The notes: a model not told the origin generated them from the sequence alone. 64,000 nt of DNA from Mesorhizobium sp. M2A.F.Ca.ET.046.03.2.1 (GCF_003952425.1 NZ_CP034449.1:6312001-6376000), one strand, 5' to 3'. Positions 1 through 8,824 are shown, counted from the stretch's first letter. Made by a program: numbers and translations.

Positions 1-158
1 GCATCGAGAAGACGCCGTTCTTCCAGGCGGTACGCGGCGGCCTCGTCGTCAGCCTCTACAACCAGAAGGAGCTGTGGCCGATCTTTGGCTACGAAGGCGA
101 GTCCTATTCCAAGGGCGGCTACATCGCGCGCGGCTTCAACGACATCGAGTGGCTGTAG
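1..158 (+). CDS. Gluconate 2-dehydrogenase subunit 3 family protein, C-terminal part
   Basis: The reading frame is open from the window edge (first full codon at 3) to a TAG at 156-158. About 51 residues are visible, ending RGFNDIEWL. The tail with NQKELWPIFGYEGES and a glycine-rich stretch is typical of the small, Tat-exported subunit 3 of periplasmic gluconate 2-dehydrogenase-like complexes. That subunit helps export and anchor the flavoprotein subunit encoded 48 bases downstream. The N-terminus and any Tat signal lie outside the window. The family call rests on the C-terminal motif and on the adjacent GMC gene. Confidence 0.8.
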   Translation, partial: IEKTPFFQAVRGGLVVSLYNQKELWPIFGYEGESYSKGGYIARGFNDIEWL

Positions 159-206
159 ACCGCTCTGTCCTGAACCGCATTTCTACGGATTTCATGGGAG
201 GAAACC

Positions 207-1778
207 ATGGCAGCATCATTTGATCTCAAGAACGATGGCGTGGTCGTCATCATCGGCTCCGGCGCCGGCGGCGGTACGCTCGGCAACGAGCTGGCGCAGA
301 AAGGCATCGACGTCGTCATCCTCGAGGCGGGCGCACGCCACGAATATGAGGATTTCATCAACGACGAGTGGGATTCCTTTGCCCAGCTCGCCTGGAAGGA
401 CAAGCGCACCACCTCGGGCGACTGGCGCGTGGCCAAGGATTTCCCGAACCTGCCGGCCTGGATCGTCAAATCGGTCGGCGGTTCGACGACGCACTGGGCG
501 GGCGCCTCGCTGCGCTTCCAGGAGCATGAATTCAAGGCGGCCACGACCTACGGCAAGGTCAAGGGCGCGAACCTCCTCGACTGGCCGGTGACGCTGGCCG
601 AAATGGAACCGTATTACGCCAAGGCCGAGGCCAAGATGGGCGTCACGGGCACCAATGACTGGCCGCGGCTGCCGGGCAACAACAACTTCAAGGTGCTCAA
701 GGCCGGCGCCGACAAGCTCGGCTACAAGGAATGCCACACCGGCAACATGGCGATCAATTCGGTGCAGCGCGACGACCGCAATTCCTGCCAGCAGACCGGC
801 TTCTGCTTCCAGGGCTGCAAATGGGGCGCCAAATGGTCGACGCTCTACACCGAAATCCCGAAGGGCGAAGCGACTGGGCATCTGGAGGTCCGGCCGAACT
901 CGATGGTGATCAAGATCAACCATGACGCTTCCGGCAAGGTGACCGGCGTCGTCTATGCCGACAAGGACGGCAAGCTGCAGGAGCAGAAGGCCCGCATCGT
1001 CGCCGTCGCCGGCAATTCGATCGAGAGCCCGCGCCTGCTGCTCAATTCGGAATCGAGCAAGTTCCCGCACGGGCTCGCCAACTCGTCGGGGCAGGTGGGC
1101 AAAAACTACATGCGCCACACCACCGGCTCGGTCTACGCGATTTTCGACAAGCCGGTGCACATGTATCGCGGCACCACCATGGCCGGCATCATCCGCGACG
1201 AGGCGCGCCACGATCCGTCGCGCGGCTTCGTCGGCGGCTACGAGATGGAGACATTGTCGCTTGGCCTGCCGTTCATGGCGGCCTTCCTCAATCCCGGCGG
1301 CTGGGGCCGCTCCTTCACCACGGCGCTCGACCATTACGACCATATGGCAGGCCTGTGGATCGTTGGCGAGGACATGCCGCGCGAGGAGAACCGCATCACG
1401 CTGCACAAGGACGAAAAGGACGAGCACGGCATGCCGATCGCCGACGTCCATTTCGACGATCATCCGAACGACGAGGCAATGCGCAACCATGCCTACAGCC
1501 AAGGCCAGGCGCTCTATGCCGCTGTCGGCGCCACCAGGACCTTCCCGACGCCGCCTTATCCATCGACTCACAATCTCGGCACCAACCGGATGAGCGAGAA
1601 GCCGGAGGACGGCGTCGTCAACAAGCACGGCCAGTCGCACGACATCAAGAACCTGTTCGTCTCCGACGGCAGCCAGTTCACCAGCGGGGCGGCGGAGAAC
1701 CCGACGCTGACCATCGTGACACTGGCGATCCGCCAGGCCGACTACATCGCGGCGCAGATGTCGGCCAAGACCATCTGA
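207..1778 (+). CDS. GMC family oxidoreductase (gluconate dehydrogenase-like flavoprotein)
   Basis: A 523-residue FAD enzyme of the glucose-methanol-choline family. The N-terminus has the dinucleotide-binding motif GSGAGGGTLGNELAQKG (about residues 17-33) and an acidic end of strand two (ILEAGA). The C-terminal GMC domain carries HNLGTNRM and SDGSQFTSGAAENPTLTI, where the FAD-contacting and catalytic His/Asn region lies. The start has a good ribosome site (GGGAGGAAACC) just upstream of ATG 207. Together with the preceding subunit 3 gene it fits a membrane-linked sugar or sugar-acid dehydrogenase delivering electrons to a cytochrome c. No cytochrome c gene follows in the window, so the electron acceptor is unknown. 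The substrate cannot be read from sequence. Confidence 0.88.
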   Translation: MAASFDLKNDGVVVIIGSGAGGGTLGNELAQKGIDVVILEAGARHEYEDFINDEWDSFAQLAWKDKRTTSGDWRVAKDFPNLPAWIVKSVGGSTTHWAGASLRFQEHEFKAATTYGKVKGANLLDWPVTLAEMEPYYAKAEAKMGVTGTNDWPRLPGNNNFKVLKAGADKLGYKECHTGNMAINSVQRDDRNSCQQTGFCFQGCKWGAKWSTLYTEIPKGEATGHLEVRPNSMVIKINHDASGKVTGVVYADKDGKLQEQKARIVAVAGNSIESPRLLLNSESSKFPHGLANSSGQVGKNYMRHTTGSVYAIFDKPVHMYRGTTMAGIIRDEARHDPSRGFVGGYEMETLSLGLPFMAAFLNPGGWGRSFTTALDHYDHMAGLWIVGEDMPREENRITLHKDEKDEHGMPIADVHFDDHPNDEAMRNHAYSQGQALYAAVGATRTFPTPPYPSTHNLGTNRMSEKPEDGVVNKHGQSHDIKNLFVSDGSQFTSGAAENPTLTIVTLAIRQADYIAAQMSAKTI

Positions 1779-1825
1779 AGCGGTTCGGCGTCACCGCCGA
1801 TCCGCTCCAGCTATTTTTGTTTGAC

Positions 1826-1869
1826 GCAATTCCGGACGGAAAACCGCTAAGCACCTTTCCTGGAATTGC
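1826..1869. repeat. Palindromic intergenic repeat, copy A
   Basis: An imperfect palindrome with outer arms GCAATTCC and GGAATTGC, inner arms GGAAA and TTTCC, and a loop containing CCGCTAAGCAC. A near-identical copy is at 50385-50428, and an element of the same architecture but different arms is at 31530-31574. It lies just downstream of the GMC gene and could form a hairpin in its transcript. Confidence 0.8.
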
Positions 1870-1892
1870 GTTCATCCTCCCGACTGCCTGCT

Positions 1893-1926
1893 GGCGCGGG
1901 ACCCGAAAGGGTTCCGCGCCTTTTTA
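1893..1926 (+). terminator. Rho-independent terminator after the GMC gene
   Basis: A 12-bp stem GGCGCGGGACCC / GGGTTCCGCGCC (one G-T pair) with a GAAA tetraloop, followed at once by TTTTTAT. This is a textbook intrinsic terminator for the plus-strand gluconate dehydrogenase-like operon. It lies just before the convergent gene ending at 1941. Confidence 0.9.
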
Positions 1927-1940
1927 TGCGGAGCCGGCGG

Positions 1941-2330
1941 CTATCTTCTGGTGCAGGTCGAGGCGGTGAAGGCGCCGTCCTGCTGCTTCATGATGATGTC
2001 GAAGGAGGGGCCGCTCGGGTCGTCGAGCGTCGCCTGGGTCATCGAGATCGAGTTGCCGCCGCTGGTGTAGCCGCCGAGCGGCCCGAGCCAGGTGATCTCG
2101 CCATTGGGGTTCATCTGGTAGTCGTAGGCTTGCGGCGTGGCGCCGAAGGTCACCGGGCCGCTATAGAGGTTGCTCTTGATGGTGATCACGCCGAGGTCGA
2201 GGAACAGGCCGAGCAGGTAGACCTCGCAGTGATAGGCGCCGTCGGGCAGCTTACCGTCGGTAAAATCGGCATGCGCGCTTCCGGCGGCGGACAGCAGAAG
2301 CAGGAAACTCAGGATCGTTCGCAGGGTCAT
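1941..2330 (-). CDS. Hypothetical secreted protein
   Basis: A 129-residue protein. I prefer the ATG at 2330 over the upstream in-frame start because it begins a clean signal peptide, MTLRTILSFLLLLSAAGSAHA, with an Ala-x-Ala cleavage site. The mature part (DFTDGKLPDGAYHCEVYLLG...) has two cysteines, one near each end (YHCEVY and STCTRR), which may form a disulphide. It has no motif I recognise. It converges on the GMC gene and stands alone. It is probably periplasmic; function unknown. Confidence 0.65.
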   Translation of the reverse strand: MTLRTILSFLLLLSAAGSAHADFTDGKLPDGAYHCEVYLLGLFLDLGVITIKSNLYSGPVTFGATPQAYDYQMNPNGEITWLGPLGGYTSGGNSISMTQATLDDPSGPSFDIIMKQQDGAFTASTCTRR

Positions 2331-2577
2331 GACGTCGCTCGTTTGCGCGGCGACCTTGCCCCATTTCGCCATGGCCCTGCAACAGGGCCGATCAGCCAGC
2401 CTTTTGTCTGCATGATGAAATTTAAGGCATTTTTACCAATTGGGCAGAATCTAGGCAGTGCTGCGTAAACTTTTCTCAACTTGGTCGCGTGGAAGTGGAT
2501 CTAAAAGTTTCCCGGCTACTGGATAACCGGCTGTAATCTCATCGTTATCTCGCAATCCCGTTGCACGCATTCCCGTC

Positions 2578-2593
2578 TGGCACGTCGCTTGCA
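2578..2593 (+). promoter_or_regulatory. Sigma-54 (RpoN) promoter for urtABCDE
   Basis: TGGCAC-GTCGC-TTGCA matches the RpoN consensus (TGGCACG-N4-TTGCW) completely. The invariant GG (2579-2580) and GC (2591-2592) are separated by the required 10 bases. It lies 45 bases before the urtA start. RpoN with NtrC control is the established mode for nitrogen-scavenging systems, so nitrogen-limitation induction of the urea transporter is a reasonable inference. I did not find a convincing NtrC dyad upstream. Confidence 0.85.
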
Positions 2594-2638
2594 CAGTCTA
2601 TGTGGCGGTGCAAACAACCAAGCTTGGGAGCGTGTCAT

Positions 2639-3949
2639 ATGAGGGGTAACTTCGCGAAAATAACAAAGATCCTGTCGGCGGGCGTCGTCGCGGCTGGCCT
2701 GCTGGCGTCGGCTTCCGCGAAGGCGGCGGAAGACACGATCAAGGTCGGTATTCTCCATTCGCTGTCGGGGACCATGGCGATTTCGGAGACGACGCTGAAA
2801 GACGTCATGCTGATGCTGATCGACGAGCAGAACGCCAAGGGCGGCCTGCTCGGCAAGAAACTGGAAGCCGTGGTCGTCGACCCGGCGTCCAACTGGCCGC
2901 TGTTCGCGGAGAAGGCGCGCGAGCTGATCTCGAAGGACAAGGTCGCGGCCGTGTTCGGCTGCTGGACCTCGGTGTCGCGCAAGTCGGTGCTGCCGGTGTT
3001 CTCGGAACTCGACAACATCCTGTTCTATCCCGTCCAGTATGAGGGCGAGGAGAGCGAGCGCAACGTCTTCTACACCGGCGCGGCGCCGAACCAGCAGGCC
3101 ATCCCGGCCGTCGACTACCTGATGAGCGCCGATGGCGGTTCCGTGAAGCGCTGGGTGCTCGAAGGCACCGACTATGTCTATCCGCGCACCACCAACAAGA
3201 TCCTCGAAGCCTATCTGAAATCGAAGGGCGTGCCGGCCGATGACATCATGGTCAACTACACGCCGTTCGGCTTCTCCGACTGGCAGACCGAGGTCTCGGC
3301 GATCAAGAAGTTCGGCTCGGCCGGCAAGAAGACCGCGGTGGTCTCGACCGTCAACGGCGATGCCAACGTGCCGTTCTACAAGGAACTCGGCAACCAGGGC
3401 ATCAAGGCCGAGGACATCCCGGTCATGGCCTTCTCCGTTGGCGAGGAAGAGCTCGCCGGTCTCGACACCAAGCCGCTGGTCGGCCATCTCGCCGCCTGGA
3501 ACTATTTCGAGAGCGTCAACACGCCCGACAACAAGAAGTTCATCGCCGACTGGCACAAGTTCATCAAGAACAACAAGCGCACCACCAACGACCCGATGGA
3601 AGCTCACTATATCGGCTTCAACATGTGGGTGAAGGCGGTCCAGAAGGCCGGCACCACCGATCCGGACAAGGTCATCGACGCCATGGTCGGCGTTTCGGTG
3701 CCGAACCTGACCGGCGGCTATTCGGCGATGATGCCGAACCATCACATCACGAAGCCGGTGCTGATCGGTGAAATCCAGGCCAATGGCCAGTTCCAGACGG
3801 TCTCGAAGACGCCCGGCCTGGTGATGGGCGACGAATGGTCCGACTACCTGCCCGATTCCAAGGACCTGATTTCCGATTGGCGCGCGCCGCTCAGCTGCGG
3901 CAACTTCAATGTCAAAACCGGCAAGTGCGGCGGCAAGGGCACCAACTGA
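2639..3949 (+). CDS. urtA: Urea ABC transporter, substrate-binding protein UrtA
   Basis: A 436-residue periplasmic binding protein. The start at ATG 2639 has GGGAG eight bases upstream and begins a signal peptide ending SASAKAA. The mature protein is a type I amide/branched-chain-amino-acid binding fold (GILHSLSGTMAISE; later VFGCWTSVSRKSVLPVF and FYPVQYEGEE). These motifs are characteristic of UrtA rather than LivJ. It should deliver urea, and possibly short amides, to the UrtBC permease. It is the first gene of urtABCDE, behind the sigma-54 promoter. A strong hairpin follows it, as often seen where the binding protein must be made in excess. Confidence 0.95.
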   Translation: MRGNFAKITKILSAGVVAAGLLASASAKAAEDTIKVGILHSLSGTMAISETTLKDVMLMLIDEQNAKGGLLGKKLEAVVVDPASNWPLFAEKARELISKDKVAAVFGCWTSVSRKSVLPVFSELDNILFYPVQYEGEESERNVFYTGAAPNQQAIPAVDYLMSADGGSVKRWVLEGTDYVYPRTTNKILEAYLKSKGVPADDIMVNYTPFGFSDWQTEVSAIKKFGSAGKKTAVVSTVNGDANVPFYKELGNQGIKAEDIPVMAFSVGEEELAGLDTKPLVGHLAAWNYFESVNTPDNKKFIADWHKFIKNNKRTTNDPMEAHYIGFNMWVKAVQKAGTTDPDKVIDAMVGVSVPNLTGGYSAMMPNHHITKPVLIGEIQANGQFQTVSKTPGLVMGDEWSDYLPDSKDLISDWRAPLSCGNFNVKTGKCGGKGTN

Positions 3950-3991
3950 TCCTCCCGGGCTGGACCATCAGGTTCATGCCCAAGACTGCGC

Positions 3992-4024
3992 GCGTCCGGA
4001 CGGTTTCCTCCACCGTCCGGACGC
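3992..4024 (+). promoter_or_regulatory. Hairpin in the urtA-urtB intergenic region
   Basis: A perfect 13-bp stem, GCGTCCGGACGGT / ACCGTCCGGACGC, with a 7-base loop and no U-run behind it. In binding-protein operons such structures usually stabilise the upstream mRNA or attenuate read-through, so that the binding protein exceeds the membrane parts. That role is inferred here. Confidence 0.7.
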
Positions 4025-4055
4025 CCATTAAACCCTCAAGGGTCGCCAAATACCG

Positions 4056-5672
4056 ATGAAGATCTTCCGTGCGATTGGCCTCACGCTTTTGTTCCTTCTG
4101 ACGACGCTGTCGTCCTCGGGCGCTGCGGAAGCCGATCTGCGTGCCATCATCGCCAAATTCGCGACAGCTGCGGACTTTTCCGAGACTGGAGTTATCGTTC
4201 GCGAGTTGACAGCCACGGGCGATCCGGCTGTCGAACGGCCGCTTGCTGCATTGGCGGAAGGCAATCTTTACATTCGCGCCGCCGACTCGATGGTGTTTGT
4301 CGGCACGGAAGGCAGCGACAGCATCCAGCTTTTCGACCCGCTGAGCGGCGAGGCAGCGGGCGAGGCTTCCGCAGATGACTTGACCCAGATCGGCATCAAC
4401 AACACCTTGCGCCGCACTATCCGCGATGCGTTGGGCACGCTGACGCTTGGTTCCAAGGATCCGACTGTCCGCATCGCCGCCGCCGACACCATGTTCAAGA
4501 CACCTGATGCCGCCAACATCGAGCCGCTCGACGCGGCGATCGCCAGTGAAACCGTGGCGAGCGTCAAGGCTTTGCTGGAGCAGGCGCGTGGCGCTTCCAT
4601 ACTGGTTTCGGACAAGCCCGATACGGACAAGCTCGCCGCAATTGCCTTGATCGGCGCCCGCGGCGACCGCGACGCGGTCTCGCTTCTCACCTCCGTCGAG
4701 GCCAACGCCTCCGGAGCGGTCAAGGAAGCGGCGACGGCCACAATCGCGAGTATCAATTCGACGCTGGCATTTTGGGATGCGGGGCAGAACATCTGGTACG
4801 GCATCTCGCTCGGATCGGTGCTTCTGCTGGCCGCGATCGGGCTCGCCATCACCTTCGGCGTCATGGGCGTCATCAACATGGCGCATGGCGAGATGGTCAT
4901 GCTTGGCGCCTATACGACCTTCGTCGTCCAGCAGGTGATCCGCACCTCGTTTCCCGGCCTGTTCGACTGGTCGCTGGTGATCGCGCTGCCGCTCGCCTTC
5001 CTAGTCGCGGCGCTTGTCGGCCTCGCGATCGAGCGCGGCATCATCCGCTTCCTCTATGGCCGGCCGCTCGAGACGCTGCTGGCCACCTGGGGCGTTTCGC
5101 TGATCCTGCAGCAGGCGGTGCGCACCATTTTCGGGCCGACCAACCAGGAGGTGGGCAATCCGTCCTGGATGTCCGGCTCGTTCGATATCGGCCAGCTCGC
5201 GATCAACTGGAACCGGCTGTGGATCCTGGTGTTCGCGCTAGCGGTGTTCGGCGTCCTGCTCTACGTCATGAAGCGCACGCCCTGGGGGCTGCAGATGCGC
5301 GCCGTGACCGCCAACCGGCGCATGGCGGCCTCCATGGGCATCAAGACGCCTTGGGTCGACGCGCTGACCTTCGCGCTGGGCTCCGGCATTGCGGGCATCG
5401 CCGGCGTGGCGCTCAGCCAGATCGACAACGTGTCGCCCAATCTCGGCCGCGGCTACATCATCGACAGCTTCATGGTCGTGGTGTTCGGCGGCGTCGGCAA
5501 TCTGTGGGGCACGCTGGTCGGCGCCTTCTCGCTCGGCATCGTCAACAAGTTCCTCGAACCCTATGCCGGCGCGGTGCTCGGCAAGATCGTCGTCCTGGTG
5601 CTGATCATCCTGTTCATCCAGAAGCGCCCGCGCGGCCTGTTCGCGCTGAAGGGCAGGGCGGTGGAAGCATGA
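4056..5672 (+). CDS. urtB: Urea ABC transporter permease UrtB
   Basis: A 538-residue membrane protein. It has a signal sequence (about 1-25) and a periplasmic N-terminal domain of about 200 residues, rich in alanine and helical repeats. A LivH-type permease of about 300 residues follows (GIGLAITFGVMGVINMAHGEM, then repeated hydrophobic helices). The long N-terminal domain is normal for UrtB and separates it from LivH. It forms the inner-membrane channel with UrtC. Its TGA overlaps the urtC ATG (ATGA), indicating translational coupling. Confidence 0.94.
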   Translation: MKIFRAIGLTLLFLLTTLSSSGAAEADLRAIIAKFATAADFSETGVIVRELTATGDPAVERPLAALAEGNLYIRAADSMVFVGTEGSDSIQLFDPLSGEAAGEASADDLTQIGINNTLRRTIRDALGTLTLGSKDPTVRIAAADTMFKTPDAANIEPLDAAIASETVASVKALLEQARGASILVSDKPDTDKLAAIALIGARGDRDAVSLLTSVEANASGAVKEAATATIASINSTLAFWDAGQNIWYGISLGSVLLLAAIGLAITFGVMGVINMAHGEMVMLGAYTTFVVQQVIRTSFPGLFDWSLVIALPLAFLVAALVGLAIERGIIRFLYGRPLETLLATWGVSLILQQAVRTIFGPTNQEVGNPSWMSGSFDIGQLAINWNRLWILVFALAVFGVLLYVMKRTPWGLQMRAVTANRRMAASMGIKTPWVDALTFALGSGIAGIAGVALSQIDNVSPNLGRGYIIDSFMVVVFGGVGNLWGTLVGAFSLGIVNKFLEPYAGAVLGKIVVLVLIILFIQKRPRGLFALKGRAVEA

Positions 5673-6892
5673 TCGCGCAGCGCTTCTTTGCCGCCGATCG
5701 CCGGATTGGCGTTACGATCTTCGCGCTGCTCGCGGCAGCCATCATCGTGCCGCTGCTCAACCTCGCGGTGTCGCCGCAAAGCGCTTTCTACATCCCGCCT
5801 TACATCGTAGCGTTGGTCGGCAAATATCTCTGCTACGCGCTGCTGGCCCTCGCGCTCGACCTGGTCTGGGGCTATTGCGGCATCCTTTCGCTCGGCCACG
5901 GCGCCTTTTTCGCGCTCGGCGGCTATGCGATGGGCATGTATCTGATGCGCCAGATCGGTTCGCGCGGCGTCTACGGCAATCCGATCCTGCCCGACTTCAT
6001 GGTGTTCCTGAACTACAAGGAGCTGCCCTGGTTCTGGTACGGCTTCGACCATTTCTGGTTCGCGGCGCTGATGGTGTTGGCCGTGCCCGGCCTGCTTGCC
6101 TTCGTCTTCGGCTGGTTCGCCTTCCGCAGCCGCGTCGCCGGCGTGTATCTGTCGATCATCACGCAGGCGATGACCTATGCGCTGCTGCTCGCCTTCTTCC
6201 GCAACGACATGGGGTTCGGCGGCAACAACGGCCTGACCGATTTCAAGGACATTCTCGGCTTTAGCGTGCAGGCGGACGCGACGCGCTCGGCGCTGTTTGC
6301 GGCGAGCGCCGTCACGCTCGCGCTTGCCGTCTTCGTGACCGCGGCCATCGTGCGTTCCAAATACGGCAAGCTGCTGATGGCCGTGCGCGACGCCGAGAGC
6401 CGCACCCGCTTCCTTGGCTGGCGGGCGGAGAACGTCAAACTGTTCGCCTTCACCGTCTCGGCAATCATGGCCGGCATAGCCGGCGCGCTCTACGTGCCGC
6501 AGGTCGGCATCATCAATCCCGGCGAATTCGATCCGGCCAACTCGATCGAGGTGGTGATCTGGACCGCCGTCGGCGGGCGCGGCACCATCGTCGGCCCGAT
6601 CATCGGTGCGCTGCTCGTCAATGCCGGCAAATCCTGGTTCACCGGCGTGCTGCCGGAATTCTGGCTGTTCGCGCTGGGCGGGCTGTTCGTCGCCGTCACG
6701 CTGCTGCTGCCCAAGGGCATCGTGGGTATGTGGGACGGCTGGCGCGGCAAGGCCAAGGCGCTGCGCGCGGCCTCGCTTGCCGCAGAAGCCGGCGCCGATC
6801 CAGAGATGCCGCAGCCGAAGATCGTTCGCTCTGCGGCACGGACGCCCGGCGCCTGGTCGGCTACCGGGTCCGAGCCGCAGCCGGCGGAGTGA
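5669..6892 (+). CDS. urtC: Urea ABC transporter permease UrtC
   Basis: A 407-residue LivM-type permease. The start is ATG 5669, which overlaps the urtB stop. About ten hydrophobic segments are visible, with the family motif DLVWGYCGILSLGHGAFFALG near residue 60 and a cytoplasmic loop RDAESRTRFLGW that contacts the ATPases. The last 40 residues are a polar, proline-rich tail. It pairs with UrtB in the membrane. The next gene, urtD, starts six bases after its stop. Confidence 0.94.
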   Translation: MIAQRFFAADRRIGVTIFALLAAAIIVPLLNLAVSPQSAFYIPPYIVALVGKYLCYALLALALDLVWGYCGILSLGHGAFFALGGYAMGMYLMRQIGSRGVYGNPILPDFMVFLNYKELPWFWYGFDHFWFAALMVLAVPGLLAFVFGWFAFRSRVAGVYLSIITQAMTYALLLAFFRNDMGFGGNNGLTDFKDILGFSVQADATRSALFAASAVTLALAVFVTAAIVRSKYGKLLMAVRDAESRTRFLGWRAENVKLFAFTVSAIMAGIAGALYVPQVGIINPGEFDPANSIEVVIWTAVGGRGTIVGPIIGALLVNAGKSWFTGVLPEFWLFALGGLFVAVTLLLPKGIVGMWDGWRGKAKALRAASLAAEAGADPEMPQPKIVRSAARTPGAWSATGSEPQPAE

Positions 6893-6898
6893 GCGAAC

Positions 6899-7645
6899 AT
6901 GAACAACTCGAACACCATCCTCTATCTCGACGGCGTCTCGGTCTCCTTCGACGGTTTTCGCGCCATCAACAATTTGTCGCTGGTGCTCGACAAGGGCGAG
7001 ATGCGGGCGATCATCGGGCCCAACGGCGCCGGCAAGACGACGATGATGGATATCGTCACCGGCAAGACGCGGCCGGACGAGGGCGAAGTCTTCTTCGACG
7101 GCCAGGTCGATCTCACGCGCCACGACGAGGCCGAGATCGCCATGATGGGCATCGGCCGCAAATTCCAGAAGCCGACCGTTTTCGAGAGCCACAGCGTCGA
7201 GGACAATCTGATGCTGGCGCTGAAGGGGCCGCGCTCGATCTTCCCGGCGCTGTTCCATCGCCGCTCGGCGGCCGAGGCGCGGCGCATCGACGACATACTC
7301 GGCATCATCCGTCTCGGCGACAAGCGCGACGAGCTCGCAGCCAATCTGAGCCACGGCCAGAAGCAGTGGCTGGAGATCGGCATGCTGTTGGCGCAGGACC
7401 CGAAGCTGCTGCTCGTCGACGAGCCGGTTGCCGGCATGACCGATGCCGAAACCGAGGAGACCGCGCGCCTGCTCAAGGACATCGCCCGCGACCATTCAGT
7501 GGTGGTCGTCGAGCATGACATGCATTTTGTGCGCGAGCTCGGCGTCAAGGTCACCTGCCTGCATGAGGGCTCGGTGCTCTCGGAAGGCACGCTCGACTTC
7601 GTTTCGGCGGACGAGCGCGTCGTCGAAGTCTATCTGGGGCGCTGA
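6899..7645 (+). CDS. urtD: Urea ABC transporter ATP-binding protein UrtD
   Basis: A 248-residue LivG-type ATPase: Walker A GPNGAGKTT (about residue 41), Q-loop GIGRKFQKPTVFE, signature LSHGQKQWLEIG, Walker B LLLVDEPVAGM and H-loop VVEHDMHF. The FQKPTVF and LSHGQKQW variants are typical of UrtD. It energises urea uptake with UrtE. Confidence 0.95.
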   Translation: MNNSNTILYLDGVSVSFDGFRAINNLSLVLDKGEMRAIIGPNGAGKTTMMDIVTGKTRPDEGEVFFDGQVDLTRHDEAEIAMMGIGRKFQKPTVFESHSVEDNLMLALKGPRSIFPALFHRRSAAEARRIDDILGIIRLGDKRDELAANLSHGQKQWLEIGMLLAQDPKLLLVDEPVAGMTDAETEETARLLKDIARDHSVVVVEHDMHFVRELGVKVTCLHEGSVLSEGTLDFVSADERVVEVYLGR

Positions 7646-7715
7646 GCATGGTCTGGCGGGTTCCGTTCTACCGTTTCGATTTCGCTTTCCTGAAGCGCTG
7701 GAGAAGGGGCTGACC

Positions 7716-8411
7716 ATGCTCGAAGTCTCCAATGCCACGCTTCACTATGGCGCCGCCCAGGCGCTGCGCGGCGTTTCGCTGAAGGCGGGCGCCGGCAAGA
7801 TTACTTGCGTGCTCGGCCGCAATGGCGTCGGCAAGACCAGTTTGATGAGATCGATCGTCGGCCACCACCGGCTGACGAGCGGAAGCGTTGCCTTCGAGGG
7901 GAAGGCGCTCGACCGGAGCGCGGCGTATGACCGCGCCCGGTCGGGCATCGCATTCGTGCCGCAGGGCAGGGAGGTTTTTCCCCTGCTGACGGTGCGCGAG
8001 AACCTGGAATCCGGTTTCGCGCCGCTGCGGCGCGCGGACCGCAACATCCCGGCGCATGTCTTCGAGCTGTTTCCGGTGCTGAAGCAGATGCTCGGCCGCC
8101 GCGGCGGCGATCTCTCCGGCGGGCAGCAGCAGCAGCTCGCCATCGGCCGAGCGCTGGTGATGCGGCCGAAGCTTTTGGTGCTCGACGAGCCGACCGAAGG
8201 CATCCAGCCGTCGATCATCAAGGATATCGGCCGCGCCATCCGCTATCTGCGCGACCAGGCGGGGATCGCCGTGCTTCTGGTCGAGCAATATCTCGACTTC
8301 TGCCGCGAGCTAGCCGACGAGGTCAACATCATGGATCGCGGGCAGATCGTGCATACGGGTCCGGCCGAGGATCTCGACCGGGCGGATGTGCGGAAGTTCC
8401 TCACGGTGTAA
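7716..8411 (+). CDS. urtE: Urea ABC transporter ATP-binding protein UrtE
   Basis: A 231-residue LivF-type ATPase. ATG 7716 follows GAGAAGGGG and begins MLEVSNATLHYG, matching the usual UrtE start. A longer in-frame ORF upstream is ignored. Walker A is GRNGVGKTS, signature LSGGQQQQLAIGRAL, Walker B LLVLDEPTEGIQPS, and the H-loop is in LLVEQYLDFCREL. It closes the urtABCDE operon. A 70-base gap separates it from urtD. No terminator with a U-run is visible behind it. Confidence 0.94.
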   Translation: MLEVSNATLHYGAAQALRGVSLKAGAGKITCVLGRNGVGKTSLMRSIVGHHRLTSGSVAFEGKALDRSAAYDRARSGIAFVPQGREVFPLLTVRENLESGFAPLRRADRNIPAHVFELFPVLKQMLGRRGGDLSGGQQQQLAIGRALVMRPKLLVLDEPTEGIQPSIIKDIGRAIRYLRDQAGIAVLLVEQYLDFCRELADEVNIMDRGQIVHTGPAEDLDRADVRKFLTV

Positions 8412-8414
8412 CTC

Positions 8415-8617
8415 GCATCCTTGGGCGAAGCAAGGAGCGAAGCGACGCGGCGCAGACCCAAGGGTCCATTCCGTGAGTTGGCCGAAGAGTGCTGCTCTAC
8501 AGAATAGGGTTCTTTGCGCAGCGCCATTCCAAATTCCGCACCATCAGTAACGCTTCCAAGTAACGGCATGGATCCTCGGGTCTTCGCTCCGTTTCGCTCG
8601 CTACGCCCAAAGATGAC
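8415..8617. repeat. Two inverted copies of a palindromic repeat in a gene-free stretch
   Basis: The region 8412-8824 holds no convincing gene. Near its left end, 8415-8465 carries CCTTGGGCGAAGCAAGGAGC and ends CAGACCCAAGG, a palindrome. At 8571-8617 a related, more diverged copy lies in the opposite orientation (ATCCTCGGGTCTTCGCTCC to CTACGCCCAAAGAT). Such elements are common between rhizobial genes. The pair could fold into a large stem. Confidence 0.6.
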
Positions 8618-8824
8618 TAAGTGTTCGACGGCTCTGGTGCGCTCAATACTCCATGCTAGTCTTTTCTTGGCCTTGGTGAGTCGGCCGCTTTCCGTACCAG
8701 TCGCGCGAATGAGGGGGGAAGGCGCGGACACCGCCCGCAAGTTCCACGCAAGCAAGTCTGCTTAGCTTTCCCCGCAGTGATTGTCGGTCAATGCGTCCAA
8801 AAAGACTCTTGCCAGGGGATGGCG

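Noticed and set aside
2594..2615. TGCAC...GTGCA near the sigma-54 promoter as an NtrC site
   Set aside because: The half-sites are too far apart for the NtrC consensus, and they lie downstream of the promoter.
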